This document shows positions 37,846-48,975 of a stretch of DNA of 64,000 nt, piece after piece (position 1 is the stretch's first letter; the number at the start of each line of letters is the position of its first letter). The notes under the pieces were generated by a model. It did no database searches and was not told the origin of the DNA. It worked only from the letters and a program-made list of their open reading frames with translations. The stretch is from Castor canadensis (lineage: Eukaryota; Chordata; Mammalia; Rodentia; Castoridae), in contig NC_133401.1 in the NCBI RefSeq assembly GCF_047511655.1, positions 11,688,001 to 11,752,000 on the forward strand. The letters are read 5' to 3'. The position numbers and the translations under genes were made by a program.

Positions 37846-38760
37846 CCTTATTTCTTTCTCAACCTGTGCATTATTGATCCGTAGAAAAGCTACGGGTTTT
37901 AATGTTAATTTACTATCCTGATACTTTGTCAACAGTGTTCACCAGCTGTAAGGGTTTTCAATGCAGTCTTTAGGGTCCTTAAATATAGGTTTATCATCTA
38001 CAAACAGGAGTAATTTGACTTCTTCCTTTCCTATTTGAGTCCATTTTATCTGGAGCCATAGTAGCAAAAATGTTACTGGCATGAAAACAGATGTGTAGAT
38101 CAATGGAACAGAATAAATGATCCAGAAATAAGGCCACACAGCCACAGCCATCTGATTTTTTTACAAAGGTGCCAAAAACATGTGGGAGAAAAGGCAGCGT
38201 TTTCAAAAAGTGGTGTTGGGAAAACTGGATGTCCATATACAGAAGACTAAAAGTAGTCCCCTATTTCTGATCCTGAAACAAAATCAATTCAAAGTGGATC
38301 AAAGATCTTAAAGTAAGACCTGAACATTTGAAACTGCTACAGGAAAAAGTAGAGAAAACGCATGACGATACAGGAATAAGCAATGATTTTCTGAACAGTA
38401 CTCCAATTGCTCAGGAAATAACAGCAAGAACTGGCAAATAGAATTGCATCAAATTAAAAAGTTTCTGCACATTAAAGCAATCACCAGAATGAAGAGACAA
38501 ACCCATGTTCATAACAGCACTGTTCACAAAATAACCAAAATATGGAATCAGCCTAGCTGCCTATCAACTAATGAATAGATAAAGAAAATGTGGTATATTA
38601 TATACACAGTGGAGAAGAATGAAATGATGTCATATAGAACTAGAGATCATCATGTTAAGGGAAAAAACCCAGAATGAGAAAGTCAAAAGTTGTATGTTCT
38701 TTCTCATATATAGAATCTAGTCCTTAGAAATGAATGACAGGATTGTGAGAACCCAGAAAA
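37846..38760. mobile_element. Old L1 with 5' inversion (twin-priming type)
   Basis: 37846-38055 reads as L1 ORF2 reverse-transcriptase region on the minus strand (samples KTALKTLTAG, QVNYSC). 38056-38760 continues the downstream ORF2 region on the plus strand (samples WEKRQRFQKVVLGKLD, then the C-terminus and last codons). The order of parts fits one insertion whose 5' piece was inverted, as known for twin priming of L1. Confidence 0.65.
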
Positions 38761-41465
38761 AGATGTAGATTGCAGACACACGCCATATTCTTCTATCTCC
38801 ATGAACTAGAAATAAAACCTCCACATCCTACATGATCCAGAAGTTCCCACATCAGGCTCTGGCCTGGTGGATGGGAAAGTCACCCAGTAACTACATCTCC
38901 ATCTAGAGACACCCCCCAACTGCTACTCCACATGCCTTGAGCCTAACCCAGGCAGATTATCCCAACCCCCTTTTTTTCTCTTTGCTTTTTCTCCTTACTC
39001 TTTCCATCACTTGTTTAAAGCTATTCCATTGTGGCTTATTCCACCTCCTTCTTTTATTATTCTTAACCTTTCTATCACTTTGCAATCCCTAACAATGTCA
39101 CCTTTCTCCAAAATAAGTGAACTATATTCCTACACTCCAATATTTTGTTTATCCACAGTCCTCACACTTCTCTCTCCTTTCCCCCATCTTCTTTCTTCCT
39201 TATTCCTTTCCCCACCCCTCTTATTTTTATTACCTAACTTTTAACTCCTATGCAAATAAGTTTTATTTTTCTAATCCCCTACTGTACCATATTAGAATTT
39301 TAGTTCACTTCATTTATAACATGATCATTGTTTAGACAATGTTAATAGTGTTTTGCTTCATGTAAATATCCGGTTTGATATTGAATTGGTGAGCTCATTA
39401 TTGCTGAGTTATACCTCTGCCAGTGGTGAAAACAGCACCTCAACCCTGCCACTACCCAGTCCTGCTAGAACATTCAAGGGAAAGATTTTAGGTAATTAAA
39501 ACTCCCAATCAACAAATTGACTCCAAACAAGCACACAATATAAAAAAGCAAGGTAATATGACAGCTTAAAAGGTCAAAAATCACACAACAAAGGATCTGA
39601 ATGATAGTGAAGGGAATGAAATCTCCAATTTTGAGCTCAAAACAATAATGGTGAGATAAAGAACAATGATTAATGAGATGAAAGAACACCTCGATGAAAT
39701 CAAAGAGAATATGAATAAACAGCTAAATGAATTCAGGTAATTCAAACAAACAAATAAGTGAACTTAAACAGAATTCAAATAAACAGCTGAATGAAATAAG
39801 GAAGACAATGTAAGACATGAAAGGGGATTTCAACAAAGATACAGAAAGCCTGAAAAAGTCAAATTGAAGGCCTGGAAATGAAAAGCTCCTTAAGTTAAAT
39901 TCTAAGAATTCAGTTGAAAACCTCACCAGCAAACTGAATCAAATGGAAGGCAGACTATCAGGGTTTGATGACAAAGTACATGTAATGGAAAAATCAGATA
40001 AAAATGAAAAGGAAGAAATGCAAACAGAATATGCAAATATTCTGTAACTTCATTAAAAGACCAAATTTAAGAATCATGGTCACTGAAGAAGAAGAGGTGC
40101 AAGCCAAAAGAACAAGAAGTATATTTAATAAAACAATAGCAGAAAACTTCCCATATCATGCCCATTCAGGTACAAGAGGCCTTTAGGATTTCAAACTGAC
40201 AAGACCAAAATGGGACCTCTAAATAGCATATTATAGTTAAAACATTAATCACAGAGAACAAGGAAAGAACATTGAAAGCTGCAAGGGAGAAACTCCAAGT
40301 CATTTACAGAGGCAAACCTGTCAGAATAACAGCAGATTTTTTAACAGAAACCTTGACAGCAAGGAGGGCATGGAGTGATGTATTTCAATGACTGAAAGAT
40401 AACTGTCACCTAGATTACTCTCCCTACCAAAGCTGTCATTTATAACTGAAGGAGAAATAAAAACTTTCCATGAGAAACAGACACTAAAACAATAGAGGAC
40501 CACTAAACCAGCACTCCAGAAAGTACTCAAAGGAATCTTAAACAGAAAAGAAGACAAATATGGCCATGAAAATACAGGAAAGAGTAAATCTCACCAGACA
40601 AGTAGATAAGCAAATGAAGAGTAGGAAAGAATCACTTAAAAAGCAACAAAATGGTAGGAATTACTACATTTCTTTCAATATTAACACCAGGTATTAATGG
40701 TCTTAATTCTCCAACAAAGGCATAGAATGGTGAGTTGGGTTAAAAATCAAGACCCAAACATTTGTTGCTTACAAGAAATGTCCTGTTGGTGGAAATGTAA
40801 ACTACTGAAGTCACTCTAGAAATCAATATGGAAGTTCCATAAAAAATTAAAGATAGGACTGCCATATGATCTTGCTAAATCCTGGGCATATATCTGAAGC
40901 AATATAAATCAACACACCATTGAGATATCTGCATATCCATGTTTATAGCAGCACTATTCACAATAGTCAAAATATGGAATCAGCCAAGGTAACTAGCAAC
41001 AGATGAATGGAGAAAATTTGCTACATATACACAATAGAGTATTATTCATCCATAAAGAAGAATGAAATTACGTCATTTGCAGGAAAACAGATAAAACTAG
41101 AAATCATCATGTTAAGGGAAATAACCCAGACTGAGGAAGTCAAATATCACATGTTCTCTCTCATATGCAGAATCTAGTCCTTAAAAATGAATGACAAGGA
41201 TATAAAACAGGTACTGTTTGGGGGTGGGTCCAAGTAGGAAGGTGAGGGCAAAAGGAGAAGGTAGGGATGAATAAGGTCAAAGTATTCTATACATATATGG
41301 AAATAGAATGATGAAACCTGTTGATTTGTTCCAAAAAGGTGGTAAAGAGGATGAAGGGGCGTGATGGAGGAGACAGGTTTGATCAAAGTACATTGAGTGC
41401 ATGTATAGAAACTTCATAATGAAACCCCTTTGTTCAGCAAATATATGCTAATAAAAATGAAATAA
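38760..41465 (+). mobile_element. Old L1: 5' UTR, ORF1 and ORF2 3' part
   Basis: 38760-39440 resembles an L1 5' UTR with C/T-rich part. 39480-40560 is ORF1, with a sample FNKTIAENFPYHAHSG near 40130 and a worn RNA-binding part after it. 40780-41200 is the ORF2 C-terminal region, and a 3' UTR ends at 41460 with 'tatgctaataaaaatgaaat'. The middle of ORF2 is missing, as in the 31.9-37.4 kb copy. Confidence 0.75.
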
Positions 41466-41469
41466 AGGA

Positions 41470-42360
41470 TAAGCCTTTAACTGCAAAGAAATGAATGACA
41501 GTAATGTAAAATATGTTCTGTTTGGGGGTAGGTCCAGCCCGGGCGCAGAGTGAAGGGCAAGGATATAGGGGAGGTGAACATATTTGAAATACTTTATACA
41601 TATGCATTAAAATAGAAAAATTAAACCTTTGAACATTGTTTTAAGAGGGGTAAATTCCCACTATCAAGGTACAATGGTCAATTTTCCTCCACCTACTCAT
41701 TAATACTTATCATTTATCATTATGATGATATTTTGCTCCACTTTGGATAGCTTCTATTGCTATTTCTTTTAGTTCACTGATCTCTTCTTCTTGTTGTACA
41801 ATCCATTGTTTATCCAATCTAGTGACTTTTTAAAAAAATAAAACAAGTTTGTCTAAGTGGATGAAATGCTAGATGAAGAATTCAAAAGGCTAATTTTTTA
41901 TATGTTGATGACTTTAAACAGGATACAAACAAATAGCCAAATGAACTAAGGGAGACAATGCAGGATCTGGGTGAGAAATTCAACCAAGAGATAGAGATTC
42001 TAAAAAAATAAAAACCACATGAAAATATTGGAAGTGAAAAGCTCAATAAATCAAATAAAACACTCAGCAGAAAGCATCACTAACAGACTGGGCCAAGCAG
42101 AAGATAGGACTTGAAGACAAAATGATGAGTTATTAAATTCAGATTATAAACCAGGTACTGGTAGCTCACGCCTGTAATCCTAGCTACTAAGGAAGAAAAG
42201 ATCAGGAAGATTGCTGTTGGAAGTCAATCTTGGGCAAATAGTTCTCTAGACCCTATCTCAGGGGAAAAAAAAACACAAAATAGGGCTGGTGGAGTGCCTG
42301 CCTAGCAAGTCAAAAAATGTTCAGATTACAATAAAAAAATAGAAGAAATTATGACCACCA
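41470..42360 (+). mobile_element. L1 fragments with a SINE inside
   Basis: 41515-41640 is another L1 3' UTR piece ('ttgggggtaggtccag'). 41840-42140 is ORF1 N-terminal-like sequence ('gggagacaatgcaggatctg'), and 42315-42400 continues it after a SINE. Non-functional. Confidence 0.6.
42150..42310 (+). mobile_element. Composite SINE, 3' part shortened
   Basis: 'aggtactggtagctcacgcc', 'tgtaatcctagctactaagg', then a truncated tRNA-like unit 'ggtggagtgcctgcctagca' without its B box. Confidence 0.85.
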
Positions 42361-42653
42361 CTTTCAATACCTATGGGCATAATTAAGAAACCAAACTTGT
42401 GAATCTTTGCTATAGAATAGGGAACCTAAAAGCATTCTAAATGCGTGGGAAACCTAGTCAGTAACACAACAGTAGAAAATTTCCCAAATTGTAAAGCTAC
42501 ATTGGTCTATTTTATTAACTAATTTTTCTCCTGTTTATCACTCATATTGCATATGCCAGGACTGCAGAAGAATAATTTTATTATATAATGGACACTGAAT
42601 TTTACTTTGCTGTATGCCTGCATTTGAGTTTTATTTTTATAAAGAGGTGTTCA

Positions 42654-43417
42654 GGCCAGGTATGTATAACTATAATCCCTTCTATATGGAAGGCAGAGGC
42701 AGGAAGATCTTGAGATCAAGGCCAAGCTGGGCAAAGTTACCACTGAGACCCTGCCTCAAAAACAAAATAAAAACAAAAGATGGGGTGGCTAAAGTGGTCC
42801 AGTACTTTCCTAGCAAATGTGAGGCCCCAGAACCAGAAAAAAAGTAGTATCTAAACATGATCTATATAAACGTATATGTAGAACATTTTTTAACAGTGGA
42901 ACTACACTATGGAACTCAGGGAAAGAGGGAGGAGAAAAGAGAATGATAGAGTATCAGTAATATCGTAATACTTAAAGTCTGTGAAGGTAGAGGATATAAG
43001 GATATGTAGTGACAGCTGTCGAAAAGTGGAGGGTAGGAAAGAAGGCTAAGGAAGAGCAATGGAAGGGGTTGAGTGGAACAAAGTATACTCACAATGGGGA
43101 TGCATCAAGAAACCCCTTTGAATATCAACTTAGAAATTAATAACAAAAGACTGGACTATAAAATAGGTACAGTGTGGGTGGGGTACTTATGGAGGGGGCA
43201 GTGAATGAAGGAGATTAAGGGGAGAGAATATGTTTGATGGATTTCACATACTTATACGAAACAGAACAAAAAAACCTCTTGCAATTGCTTTAAGTGGAGC
43301 GGGGAGGGGGCTAAGGGGGAGAGATGGAGGGAGTGAGCTAACCAATATACAATATAAGCCTATTTGGAATTGTCACAATGAATCCCCTCGTACAACAAAT
43401 ATATCCTAATTTTTTTT
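42654..43417 (+). mobile_element. Insertion of a SINE plus L1 3' tails in the right arm
   Basis: Starts with a B1-like/tRNA-like SINE (42654-42842, 'tataactataatcccttcta', 'ggctaaagtggtccagtact'). Stacked L1 3' UTR sequence follows (42850-43417: 'gaaacccctttgaatatcaa', then 'aatcccctcgtacaacaaat'). aaagaggtgttca at 42641-42653 and aaagtggtgttca at 43418-43430 frame the block, and the left arm has this site only once. Confidence 0.7.
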
Positions 43418-43436
43418 AAAGTGGTGTTCAGTTTTG

Positions 43437-43638
43437 GGTTTTTGGTGGGTTTTTTTGGTACTGGGGCTTGAACTCAGGGCCTACACCTTGAGCCACTCCA
43501 CCAGCCCTTTTTTTGTGAAGGTTTTTTTTTTTTTTTTGAGATAGGGTCTAGGAAACTATTTGCCTAGGCTGGCTTCAATCTTCCTGATCTTTGCCTCCTG
43601 AGTAGCTAGAATTACAGGTGTGAACCACTGGCACCCGG
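43437..43638 (-). mobile_element. Composite SINE, reverse orientation, with TSD
   Basis: 'ggggcttgaactcagggcct', then the reverse B1-like part ending 'gaaccactggcacccgg'. The repeat cagttttg at 43429-43436 and 43639-43646 flanks it. The tRNA-like unit lost its A-box half ('acaccttgagccactccacc'). Confidence 0.9.
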
Positions 43639-44643
43639 CAGTTTTGTTCTTATAGTCAGTTAATTTGCTGTGGTTCAGTTTCATTCTTTCAAAGATTGCA
43701 TGTATATCTTGTTGGGGTGACAGGGACAGTCTTTTCTATAGAGTTGCTTAGTTCAATTACTAAGATAGGGCCCCTCCAGTGTCTCTATTGAAGGCTTCAT
43801 ATCATCCCTTTCTGCCCAATCACATATATTGAACATCTTCCAGCTTTGAATAAGCTCTGGGAACTGTTTACTTCACGATTTCTTGGGTTTTCTATGCTCA
43901 GCCTTTGAACTTTCATCTTGTGTATTCACAACTTAATTGATGAAGACTCTATGAGTCCCCATCTGGATTTCTGTAGCTCTATTTCTGTGTACCTTTCTCT
44001 TCTTTCTCTTTGAATGTTGGGGGATTGATACACATTCTTACTTTTGGGTCATGCCAGTATACACCAATCTTTCTTTCTCTCCTTACCATAATTTTTGGTT
44101 AATCCTTTCAGTCTCTTTCAACATCCATGATTTCTTTCTGACTGCCATTCCATGACTCTGGGCTGGAAAAATTTCAGATCTAGTGACTAATTTTTCCAAT
44201 AGCTGCTCTGTGTAAGTTATGTGCAGATGAATACACAACTGAAAGATTGGTATCAGCCATAAGTATTTCATTAGCAGCAAATCACCTGAATTCCTGCTAA
44301 GGTTGTTTCCAAAAGATCTCTTTGGTTTTATCTTTCAAGTCTTTGCCCTTATCTAGTGCTCTCAACTCTGCTCAAATAGATCTGCTTTCCTGTCTCTTTT
44401 TTTTCTCTCCTGCTTCCTAGTGAACTTCCTACCCTCTGTTAAAATCCTTCCAGCCTGCAGATTGATCCTCACTTCACACCTTCTTATTACCTACATTTAT
44501 GTTAAATGGTTGCTCCATCCTCTGAAATATGAAGATTAATTTCCTTACTTCTGCCATGGATCTTATTCTTGTTAAGCTAACAGTGAGCCTTAATCTAACT
44601 AATATTAACCATGTTTACAGAGATTCAAAAAATCCTGATCTAA

Positions 44644-44794
44644 GCTGTGTGTGGTAGCATATGCCTATAATCTCAGCACTCTGGAGATTGAGGTAGGAGG
44701 ACTGATAGTTCCTCCTATCAGTCCTAAGTGAGCTACATAGAGATTTGAGGTCAGCCTGAGATATATAATAAAACTGTGTCTCAAAAACAAAAAG
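44644..44794 (+). mobile_element. B1-like SINE with TSD
   Basis: 'gctgtgtgtggtagcatatg', 'cctataatctcagcactctg', then 'aaaactgtgtctcaaaaaca'. Flanked by aatcctgatctaa at 44631-44643 and 44795-44807. It is a monomeric B1-type element with a 20-bp local repeat of 'gttcctcctatcagtcct' type. Confidence 0.88.
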
Positions 44795-44834
44795 AATCCT
44801 GATCTAATCTAGCAGTTCTTACGATTAGTGCTTG

Positions 44835-44930
44835 TTTGTTTGTTTGTTTTTGTGGTACTTGGGTTTGAACTCAGGGCTTTGTGCTTGCTAGGCAGGCATT
44901 CCACAGCTTGAACCATGCTTCCAGCTACCA
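44835..44930 (-). mobile_element. tRNA-like SINE monomer, reverse orientation
   Basis: Starts with a (TTTG)n run, then 'gggtttgaactcagggcttt' and 'ggcaggcattccacagcttg'. Imperfect 'attagt' repeats lie on both sides (44824 and 44930). Confidence 0.85.
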
Positions 44931-45273
44931 TTAGTATTCAAACTATCCCCGAACCTTGTGAAGTTCTGGATTCTCTTTTACAGCTGCATTCATTGAGAAA
45001 ATGGTCTTTGTGCCCCTCTGTTTTCTCCCGCCCATAGATTCTCGATGCATAGTGTGCTGACTTTCCACTACTCAGCCTCAACTCATTTATTTTACCTCTT
45101 AAGTGAGTTCTGAGCCAACAGTTGCAACACTCTGACAATGGAAAGCCTCTTTTTCTACCAAATATTTGGTCAGTGGAATTCCTCAGATTTTTAGGAACCT
45201 AAGAGTTTTCTTCTAGAGTATGGACCCCTCAAAGTTCTTTTTTTTTTTTTGCTTTTTTTAAATTCATATGTGC

Positions 45274-45660
45274 TTAATGCAGAGAAACTAAAGCAGATAC
45301 CTTAAAGCAACTGAGGCCAATAGGAAAAGGGGACCAGGAACTAGAGAAAAGGTTAGATTAAAAAAGAATTAACCTAGAAGGTAACACCCATGCACAGGAA
45401 ATCAATGTGAGTCAATGCCCTGTATAGCTATCCTTATCTCAACCAGCAAAGCCCCTTGTTCCTTCCTATTATTGCTTATACTCTCTCTACAACAAAATTA
45501 GAGATAAGGGCAAAATAGTTTCTGCTGGGTATTGAGGGGGGGAGCGGGAGGGGGTGGAGTGTGTGGTAAGGGAGGGGGTGGGGGCAGGGGGGAGAAATAA
45601 ACCAAGCCTTGTATGCACATATGAATAATAAAAGAAAAATGAAAAAAAAATAAATAAATA
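45274..45660 (+). mobile_element. Nested young L1 3' end (about 385 bp), plus orientation
   Basis: Plus-strand young L1 3' UTR ('gcagagaaactaaagcagat' to 'atgcacatatgaataataaa', then a poly-A/TAAA tail), inserted inside the reverse L1. The repeat aattcatatgtgc stands at 45261-45273 and 45661-45673. The two L1 tails therefore form a potential hairpin. Confidence 0.92.
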
Positions 45661-45909
45661 AATTCATATGTGCATACAATGTTTGGGTCATTTCTACCCC
45701 CTTCCCCCCCGCTCCCTCCCTTACCCACCCTAACCCCTCGCTACCAGGCAGAAACTATTTTGCCCTTATCTCTAATTTTGTTGAAGAGAGAGTATAAGCA
45801 ATAATAGGAAGGAACGAGGGTTTTTGCTGGTTGAGATAAGGATAGCCAAACAGGGAGTTGACTCACATTAATTTCCTGTGCATGTGTGTTACCTTCTAAG
45901 TTAATTCTT

Positions 45910-45989
45910 TTTTTTTCCTTTTATTATTCATATGTGCATACAAGTCTTGGGTCATTTCTCCATGCCCCCACCCCCTCCCTTACTACCCA
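45910..45989 (-). mobile_element. Nested 80-bp micro-insertion of an L1 3' end
   Basis: Only the last ~80 bp of a young L1 (poly-T, 'attcatatgtgcatacaagt', C-rich stub). It is framed by ctaagttaattctt at 45896-45909 and 45990-46003. A very short but complete target-primed insertion inside the reverse L1. Confidence 0.92.
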
Positions 45990-46420
45990 CTAAGTTAATT
46001 CTTCTTTAACTAACCTTTTCTCTAGTTCCTGGTCCTCTTCTCTTATTGGCCTCAGTTGCTTTAAAGTATCTGCTTTAGTTTCTCTGCATTGAGGGCAACA
46101 AATGCTATCTAGTTTTTTGGGTATCTAACCTATCTTCATACCTTCCTTGTGTGTTCTTGCTTTATCATGTGAAAGTTCTTTTTTTTTTTAATAACATAGA
46201 CAGGGTTGTGTGAGTCTTCTCAAATCCCTCATTTTTAACAACTCAAAGATCTTGGACCTCATGCCTATAGGAAGTGCAGAAAAAACTTTTCTTCCAGCTA
46301 CCTCCGACAGCATCCTGAGTTAGTCTTTGTAAACATCCAATTAATCTGGATAATTACCACGAATAAAAAACATGCTGAGAGACTTTCCTTGTAGGTCTTG
46401 TCAGTGATAGTAGAAATAAC

Positions 46421-46853
46421 CCAATTATCACAGCTCTAGAGAGAGATGGAATCAAGGAACGAAACCTATAACTGAGGGTTTAGTTTCCCCTCCTGTGACA
46501 ACTCTGGTAAACATCAGGCACAAGTTTCTGGAACAGAGGTGAGTGGAGTTGTATTTTAGACTTAGAAATTGTCCAGGACATAAGAAGGGTGAATATTCAG
46601 AGAAGAAAATCTACACAATGTCCCAACCACAATGCCTTTTTGGGAGATGTACAAGGGTCATGATAGAGCCTGTCTTCGATGTGCAGGGCTTTTCTTCAAC
46701 CACAGCAGGGTCTCTTATCAACTCACCTGCAGTGTTTTTTCTCCATTCTTTCCATGTGTAGCCCTGTCTGATTTTCCACTTTGTTCTTTCATTTATTCTT
46801 AATCTGTTTTTCTTTCAGCATGGAGTCAAGATGAATTCAACATAAGGTAGGGG
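46421..46853 (+). promoter_or_regulatory. Exon-like block with splice sites, identical in both inverted arms (candidate V1R 5' UTR exons)
   Basis: Within this block 'ctggaacagag|gtgagtgg' (donor near 46537) and 'tctttcag|catggagtcaagatg...cataag|gtaggg' (exon near 46819-46846) look like spliced exons. The block is about 2.1 kb upstream of the V1R start codon and points to it. V1R genes are known to have noncoding 5' exons ahead of an intronless coding exon. The same block occurs reversed at about 25733-26165. Assignment to V1R is inference. A 72-codon open frame across it (46543-46761) is identical in both arms, but has no recognisable domain. Confidence 0.4.
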
Positions 46854-47263
46854 AAATTATAGGTCTGGAGCACAGAATATCTTAAGTACATGGTAAGAAC
46901 TTTTGTTTCCACTAGCCCTTCACTGGGTGACACTGAACTTGGGTAATTCATTGGTACTGAAAACGTCTGTGTGTTCATTGCATGGAAATGTCAACATTTT
47001 GCCTGAAACTTCATTAGCGTTGGTGTACCAGGAAATGACATGTTGTTATAGAGCCTGACCTTCCAATCAAAGCAATACCTCTTGGAGTAAATGCCAGACC
47101 TAATTACAGTAGAGGGCATGTTTTCTGGTGGATGTCCTCACAGCTGGGCCACACTTGCCATAGCATACGTGAGTCTAAGAGCTCGTTTCTGCGATTTGAT
47201 ACTGGTTGGATAATCAGACAATTCAGATGGACTCCACATGAGAAATCAGGGCAGTGGTCAGCA

Positions 47264-48209
47264 CAGGGTCAGTGCAAACAAGGGTTTCAGGACTTAGTGT
47301 AATCTCACAGAGCCTCAGTGCACCTGGACCTAAGAAAGGCCTCCCTATCTGCACTGTGTGCTCCAGCGCACACAGGGTTTCTTATCAGCCACGTAGCTCT
47401 CCTCCCTGTCACTTGGCAGGTGCTGCTTCTCCTTATGACAGTTTCCTGATCTTCCTGATTCTTTGTTATTTTCTGAAATTTGTCTGTAAGATTTGATATG
47501 ACATTTCAGCTTAACACTTCCCAAATCATTTCCCTGGTTTTTGGGTCCTTCACACTCATTTTTTTATTTCTTATTTATTATTTTTCCTGGACACTTCATT
47601 CTGAGTCACTGATATATTTGACTATGCTTCATGTTATCACACACTAATTGCTTGTATTATTTTTAGGAAATTGGGTAGGTTCATCCAGTTCATTATTTTT
47701 TTTTAAAAATGGTTTGGTTGGGTCATTTATTAAATACCTCTCACAAATCTTATTTTAAAATATTGCAAATCCTTTTGTTGTTGTTGTTTCTATATGTTTG
47801 AAAAATTTGATAACAAAGTGAGAAAATGACATGACTTTTCTTATGCAATATTTAAAATTTGATGCAAATTGTCTAGCTCCCAACAAATTCTCTGGTGACT
47901 TTGATATTGAATCTGTAGCTTGTTGAGAAACTTTCAAAGCTTGACAGCATATCGTGTCTTTGCAACTAGCAATGTGAATTTCACTTTTTCATTCAAGATT
48001 TCTTTACTACTACTACTACTTGGTGTTTTAATTTTATATTTTTAGCACATCACTGATACAATTTACTCCTAAGAATTTCAGTTTTCATATGCAGTGTGCT
48101 ATTTGATTTTGCATATTTGGAAAATTTACTATCATATTGCTTCTATGATATTTTAATAATCTTTGAAGATAATAAAATCCAGCCCTTCAGCTCTTATTAT
48201 TTTTTAGAC
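47264..48209. other. Upstream region of the V1R gene, no gene recognised
   Basis: AT-rich DNA with a few L1-like phrases around 47900-48100. A (TAC)n-type run occurs at 48005-48020. The frame at 47254-47496 lacks family features. Confidence 0.45.
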
Positions 48210-48422
48210 AGAATTCGTTTTTTGCTCAGACCAGCCTGGACCATAATCTTCCTATTTTATGTTCCCACTGTTTATAGGATGACAGGCATGCACCACTGCA
48301 CCCAGCTATTGGTTGACACAGTTTCTCTCAAACTTTTGCCTGGGCTGGCCTGTAAATATGTTCTTCCTGATCTCGGCCTCCCAAATACTTAGGATTACAG
48401 GCTTAAACCATGGCACCAGGCT
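48210..48422 (-). mobile_element. B1-like SINE dimer, reverse orientation
   Basis: 'gacaggcatgcaccactgca', 'cccagctattggttgacaca', then 'gcctgggctggcctgtaaat' and 'ggattacaggcttaaaccat', the reverse of B1-like sequence in two units. Confidence 0.82.
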
Positions 48423-48975
48423 AAGATTGTAGAGTTTTGAATAGCATAATTAGTAAGCTTTGTACATTAAGTATTTTGAACTCTTGAGTAGAGAATCTAG
48501 ATCTTATGTGAAGTCTCTATTAAGGTATATAACATCTTGAAATAATTTTCGATATATAAATGACAGCTCCATTCATTTCTTCATATATTTCTTCATGCAA
48601 CAGACATGGAATGACTGTAACATGTTGTTCTGGACTTCAGATGACCTGAAAACAAGTGATAAAGAATTCTTACATTCATGCCTCTTATGTTTCTATGGGA
48701 GGAATTTGACTTACTGCAACAGATATGAGGTAATCCAACTTCAGTTTTTCTAAGTACCCAGAGAGAACAGTAGATGATAAGGAGGGAAGGAATCCTTCAG
48801 AGATGGGGTTATTATGTGTGGATCTAGAATATGGATTCCAGAAAAAAAAGACTTTAAAGAAATGACAGTGAAAGCTATATTTCATATGACTTGGAGAAAT
48901 TCACGTGTCACTTCTGCTTTCTTCCTCCAGATTCCTGACTCTGAGTAAAATCATCCAACCTCAGTCACTGAGGCA
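48423..48975 (+). other. Proximal upstream sequence of the V1R coding exon
   Basis: No repeat recognised. A polypyrimidine run and AG just ahead of the start ('ctgctttcttcctccag' at about 48915-48931) make a credible acceptor for the intronless V1R coding exon, leaving a 45-bp 5' UTR before the ATG. Confidence 0.45.

Larger units (their letters stand above)
45251..46171 (-). mobile_element. Young L1 3' end, reverse orientation, host of two nested L1 insertions
   Basis: Reverse young-family L1 tail beginning with 'aattcatatgtgc' at 45261 and resuming at 45674. It continues through the C-rich block and the 3' UTR to 46171. aaagttcttttttttt lies at both ends (45231-45250 and 46172-46189). Removing this element restores continuity with the left inverted arm. 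Confidence 0.88.
42500..47263 (+). repeat. Right arm of the large inverted duplication
   Basis: Plus-strand partner of the left arm. Unlike it, this arm is broken by insertions at 42654-43417, 43437-43638, 44644-44794, 44835-44930 and 45251-46171. Each is absent from the left arm, and most are bounded by short direct repeats. The last 0.85 kb, from about 46421, is nearly identical to the left arm, with no difference that I can see over about 430 bp up to 46853. The arm ends about 1.7 kb before the V1R gene. Confidence 0.85.
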
